Assembly (NCBI GenBank): GCA_951640165.1
Contig: OX621234.1
Coordinates: 5,275,001-5,339,000, forward strand
Source of the DNA: Pseudoips prasinana
Taxonomy: Eukaryota > Arthropoda > Insecta > Lepidoptera > Nolidae
Reading direction: 5' to 3'
Length of the DNA: 64,000 nucleotides
Shown here: positions 9,701 through 20,290 of the stretch, piece by piece
Position numbering within the stretch: the stretch's first letter is position 1
How the letters are laid out: each line of letters begins with the position of its first letter
Position numbers and translations under genes: made by a program
The notes under the pieces: model-generated
Told to the model about the DNA's origin: nothing
Database searches by the model: none
What the model saw: the letters and a program-made list of their open reading frames with translations, nothing else

Positions 9701-12326
9701 AAATCACCCTTACTGGTTACCACAAAGCTTCTCCACGTTTCTCAATAATTCTATATCTGCATCACAAATAGGAGCTGGAGTCGGTGTGTACACTAAAGTA
9801 AGTCTGCCAAGCGGCATTCGCTTTGGTCCCTACAGCGGCGTGCTATGCCAGACAGTTGAGTCCGACTACTGCTGGACGGTAAGTGACTATTTAATACTGG
9901 GAATGCCAAGATTAAGGTTAAAGCCGACCCTCGTAGCGAGCTCTCCTCACCCACCTGTTAGAGATCGGCGAGGCAAGACGCGAGTGTCTCCGTGCTTGGC
10001 AAGACACGTTCAGCTTTCGGTCCCAGTTGGAGTCTGTAGACAGCCTTGTTAAAGCCATGTCACAGGCTCGCTGGGTGGTTTGAACAACTACGACACTAAT
10101 GTTTTATATTGTTATTAATCTACCTATTATTAATGTATAATTCTGGTTCCCGCTTCGCTCTGTAGATTCGCTCTGCTACAACTTTCTCCAAATCCTTGTT
10201 TCTTTCTGATTAATTCTTTGTGGGATCCAAGACAGTTAACCTTTTGGCCGACATCTCAGAGGAAAACGTTGAGAGAGTTCTTTTCTAAAGAGATATACTA
10301 GAGAGAGTGATTCCCGGCCCAGAAAGATTACCAGGGCCACCCCATTACAACCCGTGGGTCTCGTAAGAGGCCACTCAGGGATATACCGGATAGCCGGGCA
10401 GTAACGTTACCCGTGTACTAGGTACCACTTGACTGCGGTCGCCAGCTCGCATGGCAAGCGCGGTGACTACGGCAAACCCCTCCAAATGGCAACGTTATAG
10501 AAACCTTTGAGGAAGGCCTATGTGCAGCGGTGGACGATATATGAGTGACTATTACGCACTCGTAGGTTCTGCACATTAAAACTCCGAGATATTTTCCACT
10601 CACAATAATATTTAATCGAACAGAGTAACGTTCTCTTCTACCGTCGTACAAAGAATGCCTCTTCAATAATCATCTACCCTATTTATACTTTTATCAGTGA
10701 TAACCATTTGAAAGTCTAATATAGATTAATAATAGTTTTAAGATGTAAAATTATTATAGAATTATTGTAGTTATTAATAAAATGATAATCACTAATTAAA
10801 TAAATATTCACAATGTAAACACATAATTATAATATAGCAGCTACGTCATAACCGTTGCGCGGCTATTGAGTACTTGATAACATGACGTATAATTTGGTTT
10901 AGTGACGTAAAAGACAGAATGGCCAGCAGTGGGATAATGTATATGCATGTAACAGATATTAGACCGCAACCGGAATCCCGCACACGTAGTAGATGCGGCG
11001 GACCCCGCTCGGTCCAACTGGCTGCGTTACGTCAACGGCGCACGCCACTGGCGCGAGCAGAACCTGGTCGCGTTCCAGTACAGAGGACAAGTGTACTACA
11101 GGTAAACTTCTAATCTTATTTTGCCGAGCTGTACTTGTAGCGTCGGCGAGTGTGGCAGTGCCACGTCAAGAGAAATGTTTTATATTAATTTGCAGTACCT
11201 AAGTAACGCAAAACAAATGTGCTGGATTGATACATAATCACTCTCTGGGCTGATATTAAGATTGTTTGAAAGTATAATAATAATAATATATTAAGCTAAC
11301 TATTAACGTCATGTTAAAAATCCTTACACACAGGAAATAAATGAACTTTATCCAGCACTAGGGTATTAACATGCACTCGTACTTTTCGAACTCACAATTA
11401 AGTAGTTTCAGCACAATTAAGAAAGCTCTCAGGTAAGTCATATATGTCTAGCTCACATTTTACGAAACATTCCACTATATCGCAGTCAGCCGGCGCGAGT
11501 ACAATCACGCACACACCGCGCCTATATGGGCGATATAGGCGATTCCATGCTCCGGTTTACATTCGTATCGATGCAGGAGGGTGCATCCCTCTGATCCTCA
11601 GTCGGACAAGCAGCTCGTGTCTCCAGCGCCTACCGCAAGCCGCGTTCGGAACTTGGAGCAGGTTTTATGGCGAAACTATATATACGCTAAACACCTATAT
11701 ATATTATATAGGAGCGTTTAGACGGCCCAAGTTTCATCACTCAAATTACGTACTTATAGTTTTAAATGTACCAGTCGTACACATGGCTACATATCAAGCT
11801 ATACATTTTCAGTATAAGCTGATCTCGCGTTGTATATAGTATATAGGATTTCCATATAATAAGAGGTCAGCTTATATTGGAAATGTATGGCTTGATATGT
11901 AGTCGTGGGTACCAGTCTACTGCTAATTATCCATTTTCTACTTGTTGTCAGCCATGTTTCGAAAAACAAAAGATTATATTATAATTTATTATACATATAG
12001 GTTATTAACGACTCCATCTCTGTTACTCCATACATCAAGCCCTGCCTAAGTTGCCTGGAAGATTATATTGTACTGCTGTGCCCCGCTGTTGTTTCATGCA
12101 AAATTTGAAATAAATCCATGCAGTACTTTTTGAGTTTAACCCGGACATTCATTTTATTTTATGTATAGATTATTTATCTTATTTTATCATGTCTTTCAGA
12201 ACAATTGAAACAATTCCTCCCTTCACGGAGTTAAGGGCATACTACGGTATTGAGTACGCCCATGCACTGCAAATAGAGATCAGACATTTTTTTGAAGACG
12301 AATATTCTGATGATGACTCGGAGTAA
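6771..12326 (+). CDS. PRDM9-like: PRDM7/9-like PR/SET methyltransferase, copy 1
   Basis: Probable histone-lysine methyltransferase of the PRDM9 family, acting on chromatin. Coding exons: 6771-6846, 6940-7016, 8450-8534, 9772-9878, 10956-11101 and 12200-12326 (stop TAA). All introns are GT-AG and phases join exactly, giving 205 residues. The PRDM9-type zinc knuckle is at 27-43 (CDDCGSFVHDYCTEHGP). The SET core follows: GAGVGVY (80-86), IRFGPYSG (95-102), NWLRYVN (136-142), EQNLVAFQYRGQVYYR (149-164) and YYGIEY (178-183, with the Tyr of PRDM9 WYGDEY). The tail is acidic (EDEYSDDDSE). No KRAB or C2H2 fingers are seen. At 143 and 146 it has Gly and His where copy 2 and PRDM9 have Cys and Asp, so activity may be altered. 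The start is the first ATG upstream of the knuckle in frame with it. A 3'-UTR intron (12337-12758) and terminal exon are likely. Homology is firm from motifs; activity is inferred. Confidence 0.85.
7565..7685. mobile_element. Short MITE in intron 2
   Basis: Starts near tatgaaaagaacagggcatac and ends near tggcctgttcttatcataag, imperfect inverted ends. Related longer copies are at 14130-14330 and 14845-15020. The frame across its left end (7352-7600) is not a gene. Repeated in units 2 and 3. Confidence 0.6.
7745..7850 (+). mobile_element. RTE 3'-terminal fragment
   Basis: Contains the end of an RTE ORF and tail: ccaattgtggagatctttgg, then a segment ending in gctgatataatgatgatga. The same sequence in reverse complement forms the 3' end of the RTE at 25450. 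Shared at 31455-31560 and 57515-57615. Confidence 0.8.
7998..8219 (+). pseudogene. C-terminus of a CR1/Daphne-like LINE polyprotein
   Basis: A 73-codon open frame ending in TAA reads as a LINE C-terminal segment: CNKLPIEFK, then ELKTFLLKKAYYSINEFIND. It matches the C-terminus of the unit 1 LINE (YNKLPTNL ... LMKKAYYTLNDYLND at about 18740-18860). No start codon or RT domain is attached, so it is a 5'-truncated fragment. The frame is open in all three units (31705-31926, 57763-57984). Confidence 0.75.
8340..8415 (+). mobile_element. Second LINE tail fragment in intron 2
   Basis: gtaggtttttgttcagcagt followed by ggctgacatagtgatgag resembles the RTE-type tail at 7790-7845. Probably a diverged 3' end. 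Repeated in all units. Confidence 0.5.
8580..8825 (+). mobile_element. SINE-like element in intron 3
   Basis: About 245 bp, related in reverse orientation to the 2745-3001 insertion, whose TSD shows that the family is mobile. Contains ccgtgcttcggaggg and gtcattagacaacagtcgtt. Shared at about 32287-32530 and 58338-58580. Non-coding. Confidence 0.65.
8826..9357. other. AT-rich intron 3 sequence
   Basis: No gene, RNA or clear repeat is seen. Present in all three units with few differences. Confidence 0.6.
9358..9560 (+). mobile_element. tRNA-derived SINE in intron 3 (plus strand)
   Basis: tRNA-like head with an A-box-like gtggcgcagcggctaagtta and a B-box-like gggttcgatacccgc, followed by a body with a tail-like gtgcgggagttgtctttta. 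Orthologous copies are at about 33070-33275 and 59125-59335. The unit 3 mosaic switch falls in or just before it. It is a SINE, not a functional tRNA gene: no proper cloverleaf follows the head. Confidence 0.75.
9935..10570. repeat. LINE/SINE-derived repeats in intron 4
   Basis: Two pieces. About 9950-10075 carries gtctccgtgcttggcaagac and ggtcccagttggagtc, typical of a dispersed SINE/LINE tail. About 10310-10550 ends in gaggaaggcctatgtgcagc, an RTE-like 3' tail. Shared with unit 2 (split by insertions) and unit 3. The frames seen here are not genes. Confidence 0.5.
11534..11732 (+). other. Coding-like open frame inside intron 5
   Basis: After a possible acceptor (atcgatgcag, near 11576) a frame reads HPSDPQSDKQLVSPAP and then SRVRNLEQVL before a stop near 11724. 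Unit 2 keeps the frame with Asp-to-Glu and Trp-to-Arg changes. A donor-like caggtt follows, but its phase does not join exon 6. It may be an alternative terminal exon or a relic of another gene. Not recognised. Confidence 0.3.
12055..12150. mobile_element. Truncated dispersed repeat near exon 6
   Basis: Contains tgctgtgccccgctgttgtt and agtttaacccggacattcat. The unit 2 copy (39465-39690) is longer, with a 3' part ending near tcctacgattttattatatg. Unit 1 seems to have lost this by internal deletion. Probably a lepidopteran SINE-like element. Confidence 0.5.
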
Positions 12327-12336
12327 GGAGTACGAA

Positions 12337-12850
12337 GTAAGTACTTTCTTTTTGGAGATTAGATTTACCTTTTCTTTTTTAATCGTCAACGTCGGCACTC
12401 CCTAGGGAAAGACACATCTTTATTCCACGGAGTTGTTTATACAAACATGCTACAAGCACACTCAGGGCTGGTTGTGAGGCATCTACCTTAACTACGCTAC
12501 CTGCGCTATAAGTTCAGTGTGTGGGTGGGTCGCCAATAACTTGACAATTAATGTAATGGCAATCATAGTACAATAGTATTGCGGTGTGCCGTACCAAACA
12601 ATCGAATATCAATTGATCGCCCACTATCAATGGAATGTGTAAATACTCTAACGTTAATAATATCGAATGGATAATAAATTGAACATTCGCTACTCGATAA
12701 GTAGGTAAGGTTAGAACTGCGTCCAAAGGAGGGTATTAATGTAATATTTTTGTTATAGGTCACCACACTGTCCTGGCAGAATGCACCAGATGCGGCTGCT
12801 GCGCCAGACCCAGAGTCACTTCCAAGGCCTTCCCCCGAAATATAAATAAA
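12337..12850 (+). terminator. 3'-UTR intron, terminal exon and poly(A) signal, copy 1
   Basis: A strong donor gtaagtac starts at 12337, ten bases after the stop. An acceptor ttttgttatag ends at 12758. The terminal exon carries AATAAA at 12845-12850. A weaker donor at 12323 would instead skip the stop and add a basic C-terminal extension. Unit 2 matches (acceptor ends 40275, AATAAA 40362-40367). Confidence 0.5.
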
Positions 12851-13020
12851 AAAAATTGTGTAGTGTAGTGTGTCTTGACTGGAAAAGAGGCCAAAATAAT
12901 TTTCATTACGTTTTCTAGGAATTTTTCATGCTCTTAACTCATTAAAAATATTCACCTCCTGATTTAGGTTGAGTTTCCAAAAACGTTATTACGTATTCAC
13001 TGTTACGGTCATTAAATGTA

Positions 13021-13155
13021 CAGACGCCAGCACATCCAGCTACCCCAATCTGTCAAATTTCTTTTATAGATTTTCGACTTTATCACGTAAGCATAAGGTT
13101 CACTGTCAATTGAGATAATTTGACAGATTGGGGTAGCTTGATGTGCTGGTGTCTG
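13021..13155. mobile_element. 135-bp MITE with CAGACGCC ends
   Basis: Inverted ends of about 40 bp (cagacgccagcacatccagc and complement), flanked by TA on both sides as in Tc1/mariner-type insertions. The same family is at 23111-23245, 40538-40672 and, degenerate, at 22780 and 48986. No coding capacity. Confidence 0.9.
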
Positions 13156-13280
13156 TACCTGTTTTGAATCAGAATGAATTTTGAGTATTCCGTCTGGCAA
13201 TATTACTTTATATTTTATTACAGAACTGTTTGTTCTGTCTGGCACTGACCTGACAGTGACCAATGGCGTCCGTTATCATT

Positions 13281-13847
13281 GAGGGACCACATATGAATGT
13301 TGAACTTGAGAATGCGTCAGCCTTTAGTAAAAGTTCTCAAACAATTGTTAGCCCCTAGTTTGTGAAAGAATTCACTCCAAAGTTACAATCGGTAAACGGT
13401 GGTCCGTCAGTAGTCACCGAGACGCATTCATAACTCATCATATTTACAACTGCTATAAATGACTACTCTTAGTAAAACATTTGCAGAACTAATCATATTA
13501 AACATCGACCTTTCCTGTTTGTGTGCTTGTGTGGACTTGTGTTGTTTGGTTGAGGGACCACCTTCTACAACCTAGTATCTCTTTCTATACAGCAAACAGG
13601 AAAGGTCGATATTTAATATGATTAGTTTTCCAAATGTTTTACTAAGAGCAGTCATTTATAGCAGTTGTAAATTGTAACTATGTTAAGAGTTATGGATGCC
13701 TCTCTGTTACTACTGACGGACCACATTTTAACAATTCTAACTTCGGAGTGGCTTCTTTTACAAAGTAGGGGCTAAATTTACAATTGTTTGAGAGCTTTTA
13801 CTAATGGCTGACGCTTTCTAAAGTTCACCATTCATATGTGGTCCCTC
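13281..13847. mobile_element. 567-bp foldback element
   Basis: Begins gagggaccacatatgaat and ends in its reverse complement. Each arm is about 250 bp and the two can pair over most of their length, with several mismatches. Flanked by att. Internal blocks such as aggaaaggtcgat and aatgactactcttagtaaaa occur once per arm in opposite orientation. Orthologue in unit 2: 40798-41369. Confidence 0.85.
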
Positions 13848-14119
13848 ATTGGGAACATATTATAATTTGCCAAGGCAATGCAGTGATTGTGATTTCAAAA
13901 CAATTTCCCGTAAGAGTTATATGACATACCTTAAAGCACTACTGGAATGTGTTGTAATGTGCGAAATGCGACTGCACCACATATCTTCACAAGGCATTTA
14001 TTTAATGTGACGGGTTCGTAAACATGCTCATCAAATACTATAACAGTATTACTTAAAACTAAAGTTAACATAATATTTCAGGCAATTCTGTATTTTTGGA
14101 TAAACTAATTTAACTAGCA

Positions 14120-15030
14120 TTACATCTCTCTCTAATATACCTCGTATGAAAAGAACAGGGCATACATAGAGCTGTCGAAACAACTAAAACTGCACACTTA
14201 TACGCGCACCGGGCACATAATTAGTCCTAACGTGTCGCTCAGTTTTAGTCAGAATTTCGCGACAAAGCCAACATGTCACTACTAAAGATGCCTTGTACTT
14301 TTTATACGAAGTGTGTTATAAAGAAAGAAAATTATATTAATGCATTACTTTAAGTGGTATATTTCATGCAATCGGGGGCGTTCTGTACTAATTAAATAAA
14401 ACAATTACTAAATATTTAAAGACAAGGAAGCCCAAGATTTTGCGTTATAGGTCCCATCAATACGTCATTTGATTATTATTATAATTATCAATTATTATAA
14501 TCAATATGAAGACAATTTAAGACTGATGATTATGATTGTTTATTATATTTATTTTAAATGTACTTTGTTCACTACTATTTTAATTTATTTAGATATATGC
14601 TGTCAGCCTTTCCAAGGGAATGTTAAATACAATTAACACTAACAAGTCTACGGTTTTAAAATAATGTGTTAATTATTTTAACTAAAGTCACGTGAGCAAC
14701 TTAAACTTGTCCAGCTTCTGTTGATAACTTGCAAACATGCAACTCTAGTCTTATATTGAAAGAAAATTTATAAGATGGAGGACCAAAAACTGCAAGTATG
14801 CCTTTTCTGACACTTGTATGTTACAAAACAAATTTAAATATACCTCTATACCTCTACTGAAAAGTACAGGCCATACATAGAATAGTCAATATCTACAACT
14901 AAAACTGCGAATGTATATAATATAATTAGTCCACAGTTCCTAACGTGTCGCTCAGTTTTACTCAGTATTTGGCGACAAAACTAACATGTCATAACTAAAG
15001 GCGGCCTGTCCTTTTCATAAGGGGTATTTT
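14120..15030. mobile_element. Two related MITEs (about 14130-14330 and 14845-15020)
   Basis: Both share gggcatacatagagctgtc-type left ends, the block cctaacgtgtcgctcagttt, and a right end reading ccttttcataag or similar. They are imperfect palindromes related to the short MITE in intron 2. The DNA between them is AT-rich with nothing recognisable. Present in unit 2 at about 41660-42540. Confidence 0.6.
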
Positions 15031-15274
15031 AGAAAGCAGTGAAATTATATTAATAAATTAGTTTAGCTAGTATACATATTGTATTGGAATGGACATTCTA
15101 TGTTAATAGAATTATAATGAATTAATTAAAAACAAGCAAGCCCAAGATAGGTTATGGCAACAAAAATATGACATTTGATAATTATTTTAAGGGTAATGAT
15201 TATGATTGTTTATAATATACATATAAGGTCGGAATAAAAATTGATTTGATATACTCGTGCTTTTATTTAAATTT

Positions 15275-15470
15275 GATGAACTTTACAAGGTAATTAATCC
15301 CTGTGTCGCGGAGTACTTTACAAACATATAATTAACGAACACAATACACAGTATATCCAGACTCAGGACAACTATTTACGGGTCACACAAATAGCTGTTC
15401 TGCAAATCGAACCCGGGACACGAAGTGTCGAGGCGAATATCTTAACCGTTGCACCACATGTGCAGTAAAA
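15275..15470 (-). mobile_element. tRNA-derived SINE (minus strand)
   Basis: Minus strand carries a tRNA-like head with a B-box-like gggttcgatttgcag and the body motif gagtctggatatactgtgta. Same family as the SINE at 9358. Orthologue at 42795-42980 in unit 2. Confidence 0.7.
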
Positions 15471-15519
15471 AAATAATTATCTTTATCCTTTTCGTTATTT
15501 TATATATATACTAGCTGTA

Positions 15520-15908
15520 ACCTGCGCGCGTTGCTACGGCAATATATAAAATTCCTACTGAGTTTTCAGGCAGTGTTTTTCAGTAGCTGGCCACGTCATG
15601 TTCTGCACGATAAGGCAAAAAAATACGATTCCACATAAATGTAAAATACTTACGGAATAAATGAAATTTAAATTTGACTATGATATTGAAAGAATATAAT
15701 ACATTTCTAAGTATAAAGAAAAAAAACCTTATTGTAATTGAAACTGACGAACAAACCTCATAGAAAAATTGTTAATTATTGAACGAATCCTGCATAATAT
15801 TTCAATGTGCTGTTTTAAAGTGAAACTTTTGATACGTTTCCTCAAATGTTTGCGTCCATCTACTACAATATGGCGGTGACTTTTAATATAAAAACAAATA
15901 TATATTTT
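15520..15908. other. AT-rich repeat-derived sequence
   Basis: Starts with ctagctgtaacctgcgcgcg, a degenerate dispersed-repeat start. The rest is AT-rich and non-coding. Conserved in unit 2 (about 43010-43410). Confidence 0.4.
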
Positions 15909-16970
15909 ATCCTGAACACGTGAAACGCTGTTCGGCCGAAGGCTGTTAACGACTTCACTATGAGCTCTTTCGCTGTAAGCTCATCATGCTCCTATTGTGT
16001 GTTAACGCTTGCGGTGGCGTTGTGGGTCGGATCGTTTCCCTCCCTCTAATATGGCGAAGGAGGCGATGGTTTCGCCTTCACTTCATATTCCTGAACGGGT
16101 GCTGCTTGCGGTAACTGGTCGAACTGCTGCTCGGGTAGGTACTCATTTTTTTTGTTTCATAGAGTCGTCGCCTTTAGTCTTCATGTGACTTCGTGTGACT
16201 TGTTAATTTTGTAAATGTGCGTTTGCTCATCTTGCAAGAGGTTATTTTAATTGCTTGAGTGAAATGTAATGTTATTATAACCTCACAATTATTTTGATTA
16301 ACTAGATGTCATCGGTTCTGTGCGTACATTAGCCCACATACCAGCCAATCACAATGTAAAAACAAAAACCAATGTTAAAAAAAGAAGTTAAAAAATATCG
16401 AAAACAAAAAACAAAAGAAGACGAAAAAAGCAAGCCCGGAGTTTCTTTGTGGTTTTCTTCTCCGGGTCGTCCACCTAGGTAGCTAGAGAAAGCCGCAGGC
16501 TAGCTAGGGTAGGATCCTCAGCGGCGAGGATCGCGTTGCCCCCTTAACACGTGATCGGTAATCCCGTGCAAGTGATCTGACCCCCATTTTAAATTCAATC
16601 TTTTTACTTCAGCGGCCGCCTAGCTGTGGCCCGAGCCCCATAAGGGTGCCCTCAGGTATTAGTCGCTTAAATTAAGCTACTGGCTGAGAGCCTTTTGCGC
16701 TAGCCAACTGCTCGTTGTTTTCAATTCTTTAATTTGATATACTATTACTAAATGTAATAATAATAGCTTAGTAACTTGCTATTTATTATTTATTTGAGGA
16801 TATTCAAAATATATGTGACGAAATAGACCGCACGGACGGACTAAATCAAAATATTTTTTTGCTTTAATTACTGTTTTTAAACTGTGTTTATGTAATACAT
16901 TGTGAGCTTGATAGGTACAAGTGTAGTAAATACCCAAGTGCTGAATAAATTTCATTATTTCATAGTTGAC
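15909..16970 (+). mobile_element. 5'-truncated LINE: 3' UTR only
   Basis: About 1 kb, homologous along its length to the 3' UTR of the unit 1 LINE at 19007-19990. Shared blocks include gccgaaggctgttaacgact, ggtaactggtcgaactgctg and ccacctaggtagctagagaa. Both copies end with tttcattatttcat after aagtgctgaata. A GC-rich hairpin (cccggag ... ctccggg near 16436-16467) is preserved. Orthologue in unit 2: 43411-44460. Confidence 0.75.
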
Positions 16971-17240
16971 TAGTCATAGTAGTTAAGCCGAGTAGTTTCC
17001 GGCCTAAAACTAAATATCACGGTCATCAAAAGGAAATTGCCATACAGCGTGGCATTGCGGCCAGTTTTCTGGAGATTTAACCTCCCGAGTGGGCATTCCC
17101 ACTGAATTTTTGTATCAATTATTTGTAAATACATTTAAATACTCAAGTAAGATTTAGCAAGAATCAAATATTCAGGACACTGGTATTACATATGTACACT
17201 TGTACTTATCAAGCTCACAATGCAATACATAAAGATAGTC

Positions 17241-19996
17241 CTGTAACCTGTAACCACCACTAGCTCCTTAAACTCCTCCGAAATTGGCGCCAAACTGCTG
17301 CTACGTTCCAGAATGCAAACAAATATTTAACTTTGAATATGTAACAGTATCTGATATAAACGATATTGTTAGGACGCTTGAGCCAAAAAATACAGGTGAC
17401 TTATGGGGTATTTTCGTAAGGATTTTAAAAACTGTAATCGACGTAATAGCACCTTATTAAATGATTATTTATAATCAATGTATAGATACAGGTACTTTTC
17501 CCGACCTAATGAAATGTAGTAAAATCATACCATTGTTTAAATCAGGTTCTAAAGACGAACCCTCTAATTATCGCCCCATCTGTATTTTACCAGCATTAAG
17601 TAAAATATTTGAAAAACTTATACTCAAGCAGTTACTGAAACATTTTAATTTACACAACCTCTTGCATCAGAACCAGTTTGGTTTTACTAAAGGGCGATCA
17701 ACTACAGACGCAGGGATTGCGCTGATAAAAAATATATTTGATGCATGGGAGAAGTCACAGAATGCTATTGGGGTGTTTTGTGACCTTTCTAAAGCATTTG
17801 ATTGCGTTCACCACGACACGCTATTATTGAAATTACGACATTATGGCGTAGGGGAGGTTGCGCTGGACGTGTTGTCCTCTTACCTTAATCAGAGAGTTCA
17901 GTGTGTCGACGTAGGTGGAGTTAAGTCAAATAATTTACCCGTCACTTTAGGCGTGCCACAAGGCTCCATTCTTGGTCCCTTTTTGTTCTTAGTATACATT
18001 AATGATTTACCACATTATTTAAAGAACTTCTGTGATGTTGTCCTTTTTGCAGATGACACTTCTCTTATCTTTAAAGTAGACCGAAACAGAGATAACCTTG
18101 CTGAAATAAATAATGCTCTCAAACTCATTACCGAATGGTTCACGGTTAATAACTTAGTTCTCAATGCTAAAAAACGAAGTGCATTAAATTCACCACACCT
18201 AATGTGAGAAATTTTGGTCCAGATCTGGTATTGAACAATGAAGTGTTGGAATCTGTTCAATTTACTACATTTCTGGGCATAACTTTAGACAGTAAACTTC
18301 AATAGGGTACTCACATATCCAGCTTGGCTGGAAAATTAAGCTCTGCTGCTTATGCTGTTAGAAAAGTTAGACAACTTACTAACATAGATACTGCGCGCCT
18401 GGTTTATTTTAGCTACTTCCACAGTATTATGTCTTACGGTATACTACTGTGGGGTAGGGCGGCTGACATCCACAGTATCTTTGTTCTACAAAAACGTGCA
18501 GTACGAGCTATTTATCAGCTAGGCGCGAGATTCTCCTAAAAAGAGTTTTTTAAAGAGATAAATATATAACGGTATCTTCGCAATATATTTATGCTAACAT
18601 AATTTGTGTGCGGCAAAATTTTAATTTGTTTCAAAAGAGAAGTGACACGCCCACAATAAACACTAGAAATAAACATAAATTGTGTGCCGAATCTCGTCGT
18701 TTACAAAAGGTTCATTCTTCTTTTGTCGGACTGAGTATCCGAATATATAACAAATTACCGACAAATCTTCAGGAACTGTCCTATGCTAAGTTTAAGTCAG
18801 AGGTCAGGAATATTTTAATGAAAAAGGCCTATTACACTCTCAATGATTATTTAAACGACAAAAACGCTTGGTCGCTTGGTTGAACACGAGCAACATCTTA
18901 ATGTTACATCAAGGCCATACATTTATATTTTACTCAACTGACTATAGAAATAATTCTGTAATATAGATTTTTAGATGCATATTCTTACTATTAAACAAAT
19001 GTATATTATCTCGAACATGTCAAACGATGTCCAGCCGAAGGCTGTTAACGACTTTAATATGAACTACCCGTTGTAAGTTCGTCATGCTCCCATTGTGTGT
19101 TAATGCTTGCGGTGGCGTTGTGGGTCGGGTCGATTCCTTCCCTCTAATATGGCGAGGGAGGCGATGGCTGGCCCTCACGTCATACTCGTGAACGGGTGCT
19201 GCTTGCGGTAACTGGTCGAACTGCTGTTGGGGTACTCATCATATTTTAATTTTTCATACATTTGTTGCCTCTGGTTGACTTCGTGTGACTTGTTAATTTT
19301 GTAAATGTACGCGGATGTACCCACCGTTTTTTTCATCTAGCAAGAGGTTATTCTAATTGTTTGAGTGAAATTTAATGTTATTGTTTATTATCTCACAATT
19401 TTTCGATTCATTAGATGACAACGGTTCTGTGCGTGCATTAGCCTACATAACGCCCATCCCAACGTAAGAAAATACATGATTGAAAAAAAAAGAACGAAAA
19501 AAAAAGCAAAAGAAGACGAAAAAAGCAAGCCCGGAGTTTCTTTGTGGCTTTCTTCTCCGGGTCGTCCACCTAGGTAGCTAGAGAAAGCCGCAGGTTAGCT
19601 AGGGTAGGCTCCTCAGCGGCGAGGATCGCTTTGGCCCCTTGTCACGTCATTGGTGATCCCGTGCAACTGATCACACCCTCTCTTAGAATTCTGTCCTTTT
19701 GCTTCAGCGGCCCCCTGAGCTGTGGCCCGAACCCTAAAAGGGTGGCCTCGGGTATTAATCGTTTAATATAAGCTACTGGTTAAGAGCCTTCTGGGCTAGC
19801 CAAATGCTCATTGCCTTCAATTCTTTAATTTTAATATTGTACAACTAAATTTCAATATATTAGATTTTTTTTTAGATTAATTATATTTTTGTAATTTTTA
19901 TACTGTGTTCGACTATGTTTGTGTACTGCATTTTGAACTTGACAAGTACAAGCGTATGTTAATACCCAAGTGCTGAATACATTTCATTATTTCATT
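17241..19996 (+). mobile_element. CR1/Daphne-like LINE, 5'-truncated, unit 1 only
   Basis: A 2756-bp insertion. Target duplication tagtc lies at 17236-17240 and 19997-20001, and unit 2 has a single site near 44955. It contains a broken RT ORF followed by a 3' UTR of about 1.1 kb. It is absent from unit 2, so it inserted after the units separated or was lost by exchange. Confidence 0.85.
17461..18883 (+). pseudogene. Reverse transcriptase of the unit 1 LINE (broken)
   Basis: The first piece (17461-18207, 248 residues) has RT boxes in order: SNYRPICILPALSKIFEKLI, NQFGFTKGRSTTDAG, FCDLSKAFDCVHHDTL, GVPQGSILGP and the catalytic FADD (VVLFADDTSLIF). A frameshift follows in the NLVLNAKK region. 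The frame continues at 18324-18539 (thumb-like segment, SYGILLWG) and 18608-18883 (C-terminus with KKAYYTLNDYLND). Stops and frameshifts separate the three pieces. The endonuclease half is missing. It cannot make a working RT. Confidence 0.85.
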
Positions 19997-20059
19997 TAGT
20001 CAAATAGGTATTAAATTAATATATCAAAAAAATGCTGAATTATTCCGTCCAGCCAGTTT

Positions 20060-20290
20060 TATCACATATATAATTATTTAAATCCTTAAATAAATAACAA
20101 GTTACTAAGCTATTATTTTGAAATATATTTGCTATTACATGAAACCTAAAAATATAAGACAACGAGCAGAAGGCTTTCTTAGCTTAATTTAAGCGACTAA
20201 TACCTGAGGGCACCCTTATGAGGCTCGGGCCGCTGAGGTAAAAAGAGAGAGGGTGCGATCAATTTTACTTGCATAGAAAATTCTCACTCT
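20060..20290 (-). mobile_element. Inverted fragment of the LINE 3' UTR
   Basis: Contains actaatacctgagggcaccc and gttactaagctattatt, the reverse complements of blocks at about 16660 and 16760. Shared with unit 2 (45050-45240). Confidence 0.6.

Noticed and set aside
12514..12766. Overlapping 70- and 67-residue minus-strand frames near exon 6 (also 40031-40283)
   Set aside because: They lie in the putative 3'-UTR intron, show no motif and overlap one another.
13281..13847. microRNA precursor
   Set aside because: Arms of about 250 bp with terminal repeats and a flanking duplication fit a foldback transposon better than a miRNA hairpin.
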